A DNA stretch of 64,000 bases, from NCBI GenBank assembly GCA_964532225.1, contig CAZHHM010000003.1:33396-97395 (forward strand), read 5' to 3'. Position numbers and translations under genes: made by a program. Positions 1-7,277 of the stretch are shown piece after piece. Positions within the stretch are counted from its first letter, which is position 1. Each line of letters starts with the position of its first letter. The notes under the pieces are model-generated. The model saw nothing but the letters and a program-made list of their open reading frames with translations, was not told where the DNA came from and searched no databases. This DNA comes from CAZHHM01 sp964532225 (GTDB taxonomy: Bacteria > Margulisbacteria > WOR-1 > JAKLHX01).

Positions 1-508
1 CGCTGTAGCACGGATCAAAATACACTTCCCCTGCAACTGTCGGCAGTCCCAGACAATTCCCGTATGAGGAGATGCCCGAAACGACCCCGTCAAAGAGATA
101 TCTGTTCCTGGGATCGGTAAGAGGTCCGAACCTCAAAGAGTTCAAGGAAGCTATCGGCCTCGCGCCCATAGTAAAAACATCCCTTACGATACCTCCCACT
201 CCCGTTGCCGCGCCCTGGAAAGGCTCTACAGCGCTGGGGTGGTTGTGCGACTCTATCTTCATGGTAACGGCATATCCGTCCCCGATATCGATCACGCCTG
301 CGTTCTCGCCGGGGCCCTGAAGGATGTGAGGCCCTTTAGTGGGGAATTTCTTCAGATGTATCCTTGAGCTTTTGTATGAGCAGTGTTCCGACCAGAGCAC
401 GGAATAGAGACCAAGCTCTACCAGATTCGGCTCTCTGCCGAGAATTCTCTCGATATTCTTGAACTCTTCTGAGCTTAGCCCGTGCTGTTCGATGATCTTG
501 GGGTCCAT
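1..508 (-). CDS. purL: Phosphoribosylformylglycinamidine synthase, PurL-type (N-terminal part, cut by window edge)
   Basis: Converts FGAR plus glutamine and ATP to FGAM in de novo purine synthesis. I translated the minus strand from 508. The protein begins MDPKIIEQHGLSSEEF and shows the conserved SEHCSYK block (catalytic His42), a KIESHNHP block (residues 84-91) and a glycine-rich GAATGVGG loop (99-106) followed by RD. This is the start of the ATP-binding half; about 169 residues are in the window and the C-terminus lies beyond base 1. An in-frame ATG six codons upstream (526) is an alternative start. Neither start has a good Shine-Dalgarno sequence, but an extended -10 lies just upstream. 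Later purine step purA is also in this window. Identity is secure; whether it is the short PurL (with separate PurQ/PurS) or a long form cannot be seen. Confidence 0.93.
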   Translation of the reverse strand, partial: MDPKIIEQHGLSSEEFKNIERILGREPNLVELGLYSVLWSEHCSYKSSRIHLKKFPTKGPHILQGPGENAGVIDIGDGYAVTMKIESHNHPSAVEPFQGAATGVGGIVRDVFTMGARPIASLNSLRFGPLTDPRNRYLFDGVVSGISSYGNCLGLPTVAGEVYFDPCYS

Positions 509-516
509 ATACAAAG

Positions 517-525
517 ATTTTATCA
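517..525 (-). promoter_or_regulatory. Possible extended -10 (TGATAAAAT) of purL
   Basis: On the minus strand TGATAAAAT ends 8 bases before the purL ATG at 508, matching TGn-TAtAAT with one mismatch. No -35 was recognised. The spacing would give a nearly leaderless purL mRNA, as at several other genes here. Weak on its own. Confidence 0.35.
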
Positions 526-572
526 TTTATCAGAGATAAAAAAAACAAGCCGGAGAAAAAAGCAGCTAAAGG

Positions 573-2669
573 TCAGATCCTCATCGTGAGGTTGGTGCGG
601 CCCTGGTCATCTATCTCGGAAACCTTTACATCTACTTCATCCCCTAATTTGACGACATCTTCAACTTTATTCACCCTGTGGTTCGCAAGCTTTGAGATGT
701 GGACCAGCCCGTCCTTGCCGGGAGCGATCTCTACGAATGCGCCGAAGTTCATGATCTTTACCACTTTACCTCGATAGATCTTGCCGACTTCGACATCCAT
801 TGCGATATCCTTGATCCTCTTTTCGGCTTCGGCAGCGGCTGCGCTGTCGGCCGATGTGATGAACACGTTCCCGCTGTCCTCTATATCTATCTGGGCCTTC
901 GTGTCCTCGATGATCTTCTTGATGTTCTTGCCGCCCGGGCCTATCACCAGACCTATCTTCTCGGTGTTAATCTTGAAGCTGATCACCCTGGGAGCGAATG
1001 TCGAAAGATCCGTCCTCGGAGCAGGTATTGCCTCGAGCATCTTGCCGAGTATGAACATCCTGTCTTTCTTTGCCTGAGTGAACGTCTTTTCGACTACTTC
1101 CATCGGAAGCCCTTTGATCTTGATATCAAGCTGTATTGCGGTTATGCCGGCTTCAGTTCCGGTGATCTTGAAATCCATGTCCCCGAGGAAATCCTCAAGG
1201 CCCTGCAGGTCGGAAAGCACCTCGAACTTGCTGCCTTCTTTTACCAGGCCCATCGCCACGCCGGATACAGGTCTCTTTATCGGAACACCTGCGTCCATGA
1301 GGGCAAGGGTGCTTCCGCATGTGGAGGCCATGGAAGAAGAACCGTTCGATTCAAGGATCTCGGATACGAGCCTTATTGTATAAGGGAATTCGAGCTCATT
1401 CGGGATCACCGGCAGCAATGCCTTTTCGGCAAGAGCTCCGTGGCCGATCTCTCTTCTGCCCGGACCTCTCAGAGGCCTTACCTCGCCTACGCTGTATGCA
1501 GGCATGTTGTAATGGTGCATATAACGCTTTTCGCTCTCTTCGGCGTCAAGGCCGTCGATTATCTGCGCATCGCCGACAGAACCCAGCGTAAGCACTGTCA
1601 TTGCCTGTGTCCAGCCTCTTGTAAAGACCGCGCTTCCGTGAGCTCTCGGTATCATGCCGACCTCGCAGGTTATCTTGCGTACTTCATCCATTTTCCTACC
1701 GTCAGGCCGCCTGCCTTCGTTGATTATCATGTTGCGGACGAACTTCTTTTCGATCGATTTTACTATCGCCGCCGCATCTGACTTGTTCTCTTCGATAGCC
1801 TTTTTCAGCGCTTCGTCCGAAGAACCCTTGATCTTTTCGACAACTTCTCTCTCGATAAGGATCAGCTGGTCCTGCTGTTTTTCCTTGTCGACGATATTAA
1901 GGGCCTCTTTGATCTTTCCCGAATAGTTCTCAGAGATGAACTTTTCAAGGACAGCGTTCGGTTTGTACACATCGAAGGCCATTTTCGGCGTCCCGGCCTT
2001 TTTTACGAGCTCTTCCTGTACCTTGATCACCTCGGCGATCATCTTTTGACCGAACTTTATAGCTTCAAGGACCTTGGCTTCAGGCACTTCATTGCCTTTG
2101 GCCTCAATCATCATGATCTCTTCTTTCGTCCCTGCTATAACAAGGTCAAGCTCGCTCTTGTCGATCTGCTCGTTGGTCGGGTTGGATATGAAAGCGCCGT
2201 CTATCAGGCCTACCCTGACGCAGCCGATCGGCCCTTCGAACGGGATATTTGATATTGAGAGCGCTGTCGAAGCGCCTATTACCGCTAGCACATCGGGAGG
2301 AGTCTCCCCGTCAACAGACAGCGGGGTCACTACTATCTGAACGTCATTGCGGAAGCCCTCGGGGAACAACGGCCTGATCGGTCTGTCGATCAGTCTTGAA
2401 GTAATTATTGCTTTTTCGGTAGGTTTGCCCTCTCTTCTGAAAAATCCGCCGGGTATCTTGCCTACAGCGTACATCTTTTCTTCGTAGTCAACGGTAAGAG
2501 GGAAGAAATCGATCCCCTGCCTCGGTACTTCGGACCCCATAACGGTGGCAAGCACGACGGTATCGCCGCATCGCACCATTACCGAACCGGAAGCTTGTTT
2601 TGCGAGTTTCCCTGTTTCAAATGAGAAGGTCTTGCCGTCGATCGTAGCTGATAATTGGGTTATGTTCAT
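573..2669 (-). CDS. pnp: Polyribonucleotide nucleotidyltransferase (PNPase)
   Basis: Phosphorolytic 3'-5' exoribonuclease of mRNA turnover, trimeric, cytoplasmic. 698 residues, the normal family length. Order of domains: two RNase PH-like folds (about 1-220 and 310-545, the second holding the DFLGDMDFK segment), the alpha linker between them, a KH domain with IGLVIGPGGKNIKKI near 571-585, and a C-terminal S1 domain (about 628-698, VGKIYRGKVVKIMNFGAFVEI). The protein stops directly after S1, with no acidic tail. Its ATG overlaps the rpsO stop by four bases, the usual rpsO-pnp arrangement in which PNPase is cotranscribed with S15. Confidence 0.98.
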   Translation of the reverse strand: MNITQLSATIDGKTFSFETGKLAKQASGSVMVRCGDTVVLATVMGSEVPRQGIDFFPLTVDYEEKMYAVGKIPGGFFRREGKPTEKAIITSRLIDRPIRPLFPEGFRNDVQIVVTPLSVDGETPPDVLAVIGASTALSISNIPFEGPIGCVRVGLIDGAFISNPTNEQIDKSELDLVIAGTKEEIMMIEAKGNEVPEAKVLEAIKFGQKMIAEVIKVQEELVKKAGTPKMAFDVYKPNAVLEKFISENYSGKIKEALNIVDKEKQQDQLILIEREVVEKIKGSSDEALKKAIEENKSDAAAIVKSIEKKFVRNMIINEGRRPDGRKMDEVRKITCEVGMIPRAHGSAVFTRGWTQAMTVLTLGSVGDAQIIDGLDAEESEKRYMHHYNMPAYSVGEVRPLRGPGRREIGHGALAEKALLPVIPNELEFPYTIRLVSEILESNGSSSMASTCGSTLALMDAGVPIKRPVSGVAMGLVKEGSKFEVLSDLQGLEDFLGDMDFKITGTEAGITAIQLDIKIKGLPMEVVEKTFTQAKKDRMFILGKMLEAIPAPRTDLSTFAPRVISFKINTEKIGLVIGPGGKNIKKIIEDTKAQIDIEDSGNVFITSADSAAAAEAEKRIKDIAMDVEVGKIYRGKVVKIMNFGAFVEIAPGKDGLVHISKLANHRVNKVEDVVKLGDEVDVKVSEIDDQGRTNLTMRI

Positions 2670-2926
2670 TTAATGCCGATGGTCTTTGCCAGCTTTGCGT
2701 ACCTTTTAGGGTCTGTCCTCTTAAGGTAGGTCTGGAGCCTTTTCCTTTGCCCCACCATCAGTAAAAGACCTCTTCTTGAATGATTGTCCTTTTGATGGGT
2801 CTTCAGGTGTTCCGAAAGGTGCTCGATCTTCTTGGTAAGAAGGGTGATCTGCACATCTGAACTGCCTGTGTCGGTGGCATGCATGCGGACTTTATCGATG
2901 GTCTCTTTTACGTTCTTTGCTTTCAT
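2666..2926 (-). CDS. rpsO: 30S ribosomal protein S15
   Basis: Primary 16S rRNA binder of the central domain. 86 residues, slightly short of the usual 88-89, with the conserved LTKKIEHLSEHLKTHQKDNHSRRGLL core and an RKRLQTYLKRTDPKRY segment. It lies between ribF and pnp, 12 bases after the ribF stop, and overlaps pnp by four bases, so pnp translation is probably coupled. Confidence 0.97.
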   Translation of the reverse strand: MKAKNVKETIDKVRMHATDTGSSDVQITLLTKKIEHLSEHLKTHQKDNHSRRGLLLMVGQRKRLQTYLKRTDPKRYAKLAKTIGIK

Positions 2927-2938
2927 ACAATAACGATT

Positions 2939-3823
2939 TTAACACACGACGATTTTCTTTGCAATTGACACATCCCTGTTTATCGCTTTTATAAGATCGG
3001 ACAACTTTGAGAACTTTTTCTCGGCCCTGATCCTCTTGATCACTTCGATACAGACCTTTTTACCGAGGAGCTCACCCTTGAACCCGATAAGGAATACCTC
3101 CACCGTTCTTTCCTTGCGGCCGAAGGTCGGGTTCATCCCTATGTTCATGGCGCCTTTGAATTTTCTTCTTCCGATCCTGACCGCGCAGGCATACACCCCG
3201 TCATTCGGGAGGAGCTTTTCTTTTGCCGTCCTTATGTTCGCTGTGGGATAACCGAGAAGCCTGCCCACTCTTCTGCCCTTTTCCACCCTGCCGCAAATAA
3301 GATACGGATGTCCCATGAGGTCCAGCGCATGCGAGAACCTGCCTTTTGAGACCAGGGCTCGTATGAGAGTGCTTTTTACCGTCCGGCCTTTTTCTACCTT
3401 GTCTTTAACAGCGGTAACACCGAAGCCCAGCGCTGCCCCAAGCTTCTTAAGCTTTGCAATGTTGCCTTCTTTTCCGCGGCCGAAAGTATAGTCCTGCCCT
3501 GCGAAGACATGCGCGACGTTCAGTTCATTGAGAAGGACCTTCTTCACAAAGCCGGCATAATCCATCGATCCGAGCTTCTTAGTGAACTTTGCCACTATGA
3601 CCTTGTCAGGAGATGAGCTGCCAAAAAGGACCTTCCTCTCTTCGACAGTGGTAAGTAGCTTTACATCTGCCCTGCCGACTACGGAGGCAGGATGAGGATC
3701 GAATGTCACGACTGCGCTTTCCAGTCGGTTCCTGCGGGCAAAAGCGACCGCGGCATCGATGACTTTCTTGTGCCCCAGATGGAAGCCGTCAAAGGTCCCG
3801 AGGGCGAGGACTTTCTTTCTCAT
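2939..3823 (-). CDS. ribF: Bifunctional riboflavin kinase / FAD synthetase
   Basis: Makes FMN then FAD from riboflavin. 294 residues. The N-terminal nucleotidyltransferase fold has GTFDGFHLGH at 9-18, the adenylylation signature. The C-terminal kinase half contains GRRVGRLLGYPTANI and GVYACAVRIG, then NIGMNPTFG, as in RibF proteins. The start overlaps the stop of the upstream Amj gene by four bases. The ribF-rpsO-pnp order is common in Bacteria. Confidence 0.95.
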   Translation of the reverse strand: MRKKVLALGTFDGFHLGHKKVIDAAVAFARRNRLESAVVTFDPHPASVVGRADVKLLTTVEERKVLFGSSSPDKVIVAKFTKKLGSMDYAGFVKKVLLNELNVAHVFAGQDYTFGRGKEGNIAKLKKLGAALGFGVTAVKDKVEKGRTVKSTLIRALVSKGRFSHALDLMGHPYLICGRVEKGRRVGRLLGYPTANIRTAKEKLLPNDGVYACAVRIGRRKFKGAMNIGMNPTFGRKERTVEVFLIGFKGELLGKKVCIEVIKRIRAEKKFSKLSDLIKAINRDVSIAKKIVVC

Positions 3824-4638
3824 CTTACGAAGATGGACCGGACAAAATAGGTCGCGTCCTTGATGTATTCCGATGCAGGCCAGAAAAGCAGCTGGGACAG
3901 GAGGAGCGTTCCGACTATCCTTCCGAGGACCACATAGAACACCATCGCCCTTACGTCCGATTCAGGTCGTTTGCCCCTTACGGCCTGGTCGGTGATAAAA
4001 GCAGCCGTCGGATCCACCATAAGAGCAAGAAGAATGGTCGCTATACCGTTCACTATTCCGGAGAGCTGGCTGGCCGTCGTCCTGAACTCCGGGACCTGCG
4101 CTCCCGCATACAATGACGAAAGGACGCCGATAGCATAGATCGAGACCATAAAGAAGTTCAGCACCAGAAAGGTCGTTGGCAGACCGTGCATCCTCATACC
4201 TTTTATCGTCTTGAGAGAAGGCAGCTTGAACGCAAGCATTATCTTCTTCATATTTGATGGTTTAACGGCCTCGATGAATAGTCTTGGTATGCTGCCGACC
4301 CTTTCGAAAACATATATCGCCTTTTCGAACAAATGGACAAAGTACGGTATCAGCAGCGCGCCCAGAAGGTTGCCGATAAAAGCCGCAAATATCACTATCC
4401 TGAAATTGGCCGCGAGCTGTTCCGGGGTGTGATGGAGTATTGCCACATCGACCATGCCGCCCAGCAGAGGGGCCTGCAGCATGTTCGACATCCTGGCGAT
4501 CAGAAAAGAAGTATTGACGAATGCAAGAGAAGTGGCCACCTGCTTAGTCCTGACCCCGGCAAGACGCATCGAGGACGCGAGAGTCTCGAAGAAATGTATT
4601 ATCCCCGTAAGTATGCAGACAAGAACAAGGGCGCTCAT
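3820..4638 (-). CDS. amj: Amj-family lipid II flippase (DUF2837)
   Basis: 272-residue integral membrane protein with about six hydrophobic spans. It opens ALVLVCILTGIIHFFETLA and contains SMRLAGVRTKQVATSLAF and ARMSNMLQAPLLGGMVD, a pattern I recognise from Bacillus subtilis Amj (YdaH), a MurJ-independent flippase of the peptidoglycan precursor lipid II. The conserved DPTAAFITDQ loop near residues 215-224 also fits. It overlaps both neighbours by four bases (DUF366 upstream, ribF downstream), so it is part of the purA-pnp operon. No murJ is visible in the window. The family call is from memory of the sequence pattern; the flippase role is inferred from the family. Confidence 0.78.
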   Translation of the reverse strand: MSALVLVCILTGIIHFFETLASSMRLAGVRTKQVATSLAFVNTSFLIARMSNMLQAPLLGGMVDVAILHHTPEQLAANFRIVIFAAFIGNLLGALLIPYFVHLFEKAIYVFERVGSIPRLFIEAVKPSNMKKIMLAFKLPSLKTIKGMRMHGLPTTFLVLNFFMVSIYAIGVLSSLYAGAQVPEFRTTASQLSGIVNGIATILLALMVDPTAAFITDQAVRGKRPESDVRAMVFYVVLGRIVGTLLLSQLLFWPASEYIKDATYFVRSIFVR

Positions 4639-5189
4639 TGGACCGGTCTCACTTTCACCGCGGAATGCTTTGCGCTCTCCATCTCATCGCAGAAACGCGA
4701 CTTAACGTCTTTTGCGAACACAGGTGCCTTTATTCCCAGATCCTTCAGTGAAAGCACCGGACGCGGAGCCCCTTTGACAGTCAGGTTCACGGCAGCGTGA
4801 ATGAGCCCTGACACAGGAGAGACCGTGGCCACGGACACCGTGAGCTTTTTGTTCCCCAGATATATCCCGTTGCCTTTCCTGAAAAGGCCGCGGACACGGG
4901 ACTTTTTTACTATCTCCTCGAACATTATCGCTATAAGGAGCCTCTTTGCCAGTATCGTCCTGCCGAGCCCGGCCCCGAAGATCTCAACAATGAAATGCAG
5001 CATCCCGTCGCTCGATATGAACTCTCCGGCAGCGACATCATCCTTGTCCACCATATGTTCTTTAACCGAACAGGGGCCCTCAAATGATAATATCGCGTCG
5101 CCTGATATTCCCGTGCTGTCCATTATGAAATGGGACCTCAGCTGGGAGCCGTCATATTTGAGCTTTGTTTTGAGAGAGAGGGACTTCAT
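4635..5189 (-). CDS. DUF366 family protein, coupled to queC
   Basis: 184-residue soluble protein. The opening KYDGSQLRSHFIMDSTGISGD, then FEGPCSVKEHMVDKDDV, MLHFIVEIF and SVATVSPVSGLIHAAVN, match my recollection of DUF366 (COG2029), a conserved family of unknown function in archaea and some bacteria. Conserved Asp, His and Glu residues in these blocks would suit a metal or nucleotide site, but I see no known catalytic signature. Its ATG overlaps the queC stop by four bases, and its stop overlaps amj. The context suggests, without proving, a link to 7-deazaguanine (preQ0/queuosine) metabolism. Confidence 0.72.
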   Translation of the reverse strand: MKSLSLKTKLKYDGSQLRSHFIMDSTGISGDAILSFEGPCSVKEHMVDKDDVAAGEFISSDGMLHFIVEIFGAGLGRTILAKRLLIAIMFEEIVKKSRVRGLFRKGNGIYLGNKKLTVSVATVSPVSGLIHAAVNLTVKGAPRPVLSLKDLGIKAPVFAKDVKSRFCDEMESAKHSAVKVRPVQ

Positions 5190-5905
5190 ATCTGTTTGGC
5201 CGCCTGTTTCTCCTCGGGAAAAGAGTCTTTAATGAGATCGTAATTGCCTGTGTTCTTAAAGGCCCTCTTGAGCCTGGAGCAGCTTTCGCATTCTCCGCAC
5301 ATCTTGCTTTCCGTTCCCTGTGTATAGCAGGAATAGACAAGCCTGAAAGGAACGCCGAGTTTCACTCCGATATTTACTATGCCGTTCTTGTTGTATGTCT
5401 GGATGGGGCTGACGACCTTAGGCCTGGACATGGTAGAGAGCCGAAGAAGCTGGTTGGCATAGTTAATGAACTGCATCGAGTTGTCGGTGAAGGTCGCGGC
5501 TTCTTCCGCGTTAAAGCCGGCAATTATCTGGTCCGCCCCCATGGACTCCGCGAAAGAGGCGGCGATATTCACGAACACTGCGTTCCTGTTTGGGACCCAT
5601 ACGGCTTTTGCCGAATGCTGGGTTATCTCAAGCTTTTTTTCGAGCTCCCATTCGCTGACCTTCGGTACCTCGATCTTCTTGTTGACCAGTGCCGTCTCGG
5701 TTATTGCCGCAAGCCAGTCAAGCTTGATAGTCTTGAAAGGTAGGGAGTAGTGGGCGGCTATAGATTCGCTGGCCTTTCTTTCTCCGGCCGCTGATTTCTG
5801 CCCGTAATCAAAGAATATCGCAAGTGCAGGCGGGGTCTCGTCTTTGGTCATCGCTATCGCGACAAGGCTGTCCAGCCCTCCGGATATCAGAGCGATGCTT
5901 TTCAT
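5186..5905 (-). CDS. queC: 7-cyano-7-deazaguanine (preQ0) synthase
   Basis: ATP-dependent conversion of 7-carboxy-7-deazaguanine and ammonia to preQ0 for queuosine in tRNA. 239 residues. The N-terminal PP-loop SGGLDS lies at 8-13. The C-terminal zinc site uses Cys193, Cys203, Cys206 and Cys209 (the CGECESC cluster). A VPNRNAVF segment at about 103-110 is typical. It overlaps purA and the DUF366 gene by four bases each. queD, queE and queF are not in the window. Confidence 0.95.
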   Translation of the reverse strand: MKSIALISGGLDSLVAIAMTKDETPPALAIFFDYGQKSAAGERKASESIAAHYSLPFKTIKLDWLAAITETALVNKKIEVPKVSEWELEKKLEITQHSAKAVWVPNRNAVFVNIAASFAESMGADQIIAGFNAEEAATFTDNSMQFINYANQLLRLSTMSRPKVVSPIQTYNKNGIVNIGVKLGVPFRLVYSCYTQGTESKMCGECESCSRLKRAFKNTGNYDLIKDSFPEEKQAAKQI

Positions 5906-7179
5906 ATCCTGATTATCTTGCCTCTCTCAGCGCCGATCGAGACATGTGAGACCGGCACTCCGCACAGGTCTGAAAGCCTGTTTATATACCTCTTAGTGTT
6001 CTCTGGTAGGTCTTCAAATGTCTTTGCTTTTGTGGTGTCAGCCTTCCATCCGGGAAGCTCTTCATACACCGGCTCGCATTTTTCCAGCTGGTTGACATCC
6101 AGAGGGAATTCGAGCAGTTCGTTCTTCCCGTACTTGTATGCAGTGCAGATCTTGATGGTGTCAAGATCATCAAGAACGTCAATCTTGGTCATTGCCATAG
6201 AAGTAAGCCCGTTTATCCTGGCCGAATATCTCATGACGACCGCATCGAACCATCCGCACCGTCTCGGCCTTCCGGTTGTCGCCCCGTACTCTCCGCCTTT
6301 TTCCCTGAGGTAATCCCCGATACCGGACGGGATCTCGGTAACGAAAGGTCCGCTCCCGACCCTAGTGACATATGCTTTCACGACACCGATCACATTATCG
6401 ATCATTGTAGGGCCGATACCGAGCCCTGAGCAGGCCCCGCCAGCGATAGGATTGGATGATGTGACGAAAGGATAGGTCCCGTGGTCGACATCAAGAAGGG
6501 TCCCCTGTGCCCCCTCGAGCAGGACGTTCTTGTTCATTTTCGCCGCATTAGCTATAAGCAGCGACTCATCGGGCACCACGTATTTCCTTATTATCCTCGC
6601 AAAGCCGATATACTCCGCACATAGAGAATCGAAATCCAGCTCGGCCTCGAACCCGTAGAACTTTTCGAGCATGAACTTTTTTTCGTTTATGTTCCAGAGA
6701 AGCTTTTCCTTGAAAACAGGTTCATTGAAAAGGTCCCCTATCCTTATACCCCTTCTGTTCACTTTATCGACATAGCATGGTCCGATGCCCCTGGAAGTGG
6801 TCCCTATCCTTCCGGCCTCGCGTTTCTTCTCCTGCGCCTGGTCGATGAACCTGTGGTAAGGGAATATGACATGCGCTTTCGCGCTTATCTTTAGGTTCTC
6901 AAGGAATGCCCCTTGCCCTGAAAGGGTCTCCATCTCTTGTATAAGGACGGCCGGATCTATCACCGTGCCGCTGCCGATTATGCAGGTAACGTTCGGATAA
7001 AAGATCCCTGACGGGATAAGGTGAAGTTTGAACACCTTTTCTCCGATCACAATAGTATGGCCTGCATTGTTCCCGCCCTGATACCTTGCGACCATATCCA
7101 TTTGCTGGCAGAGGTTATCTGTTATCTTTCCTTTTCCTTCATCCCCCCACTGGGAACCCACTATCACAGAGATCGGCAT
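5902..7179 (-). CDS. purA: Adenylosuccinate synthetase
   Basis: GTP-dependent formation of adenylosuccinate from IMP and aspartate, the first step to AMP. 425 residues, standard length. GSQWGDEGKGK at 8-18 holds the catalytic Asp13 and the GTP loop; NNAGH ends at His41. TTSRGIGP, the base-recognition segment KIDVLDDLD and a C-terminal GVPVSHVSIGAERG are also present. A strong Shine-Dalgarno AAGGAG precedes the ATG at 7179. It is first gene of the minus-strand operon, with a likely promoter at 7227-7253. Confidence 0.97.
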   Translation of the reverse strand: MPISVIVGSQWGDEGKGKITDNLCQQMDMVARYQGGNNAGHTIVIGEKVFKLHLIPSGIFYPNVTCIIGSGTVIDPAVLIQEMETLSGQGAFLENLKISAKAHVIFPYHRFIDQAQEKKREAGRIGTTSRGIGPCYVDKVNRRGIRIGDLFNEPVFKEKLLWNINEKKFMLEKFYGFEAELDFDSLCAEYIGFARIIRKYVVPDESLLIANAAKMNKNVLLEGAQGTLLDVDHGTYPFVTSSNPIAGGACSGLGIGPTMIDNVIGVVKAYVTRVGSGPFVTEIPSGIGDYLREKGGEYGATTGRPRRCGWFDAVVMRYSARINGLTSMAMTKIDVLDDLDTIKICTAYKYGKNELLEFPLDVNQLEKCEPVYEELPGWKADTTKAKTFEDLPENTKRYINRLSDLCGVPVSHVSIGAERGKIIRI

Positions 7180-7226
7180 AGCTGCTCCTTTTGTCTATTG
7201 ATTGCGGACGTACTCAGCCAATTTTC

Positions 7227-7253
7227 ATTCTATCACAAAATATTTTGTGTCAA
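7227..7253 (-). promoter_or_regulatory. Sigma-70-type promoter of the purA-pnp operon
   Basis: On the minus strand: TTGACA (7253-7248), a 15-base spacer, then TAGAAT (7232-7227) preceded by TGA, making an extended -10. The start point would be near 7220, giving a leader of about 40 bases before purA. The spacer is filled by a perfect palindrome (7234-7249). Confidence 0.6.
7234..7249. promoter_or_regulatory. Perfect 16-bp palindrome CACAAAATATTTTGTG, candidate operator
   Basis: Every base of CACAAAATATTTTGTG pairs with its mirror. It lies inside the -35/-10 spacer of the purA promoter and 13 bases before the -10 region of the divergent MsbA-like gene, so a bound dimer could control both directions. 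The regulator is unknown. Confidence 0.5.
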
Positions 7254-7261
7254 ATGAGTAA

Positions 7262-7270
7262 TGTTATAAT
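7262..7270 (+). promoter_or_regulatory. Extended -10 (TGTTATAAT) for the MsbA-like operon
   Basis: TGTTATAAT ends 7 bases before the ATG at 7278. With no clear -35, the extended -10 probably carries the promoter. The predicted start point coincides with the ATG, so the mRNA would be leaderless or nearly so. Confidence 0.6.
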
Positions 7271-7277
7271 AGGACGC

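Noticed and set aside
527..540. TTATC/GATAA inverted repeat near the purL start as a terminator.
   Set aside because: The stem is short and no T tract follows it on the relevant strand; the pnp end upstream shows only T-rich DNA without a strong hairpin.
699..1781. A 360-codon open frame on the plus strand opposite pnp.
   Set aside because: It has no ribosome site or recognisable motif, and it lies wholly inside the well-conserved pnp gene in an antisense frame; long antisense frames are expected from codon bias.
7191..7277. N-terminal extension of the MsbA-like protein.
   Set aside because: It overlaps the promoter and palindrome; ATG 7278 gives the normal N-terminus of the exporter and follows the -10 at the right spacing.
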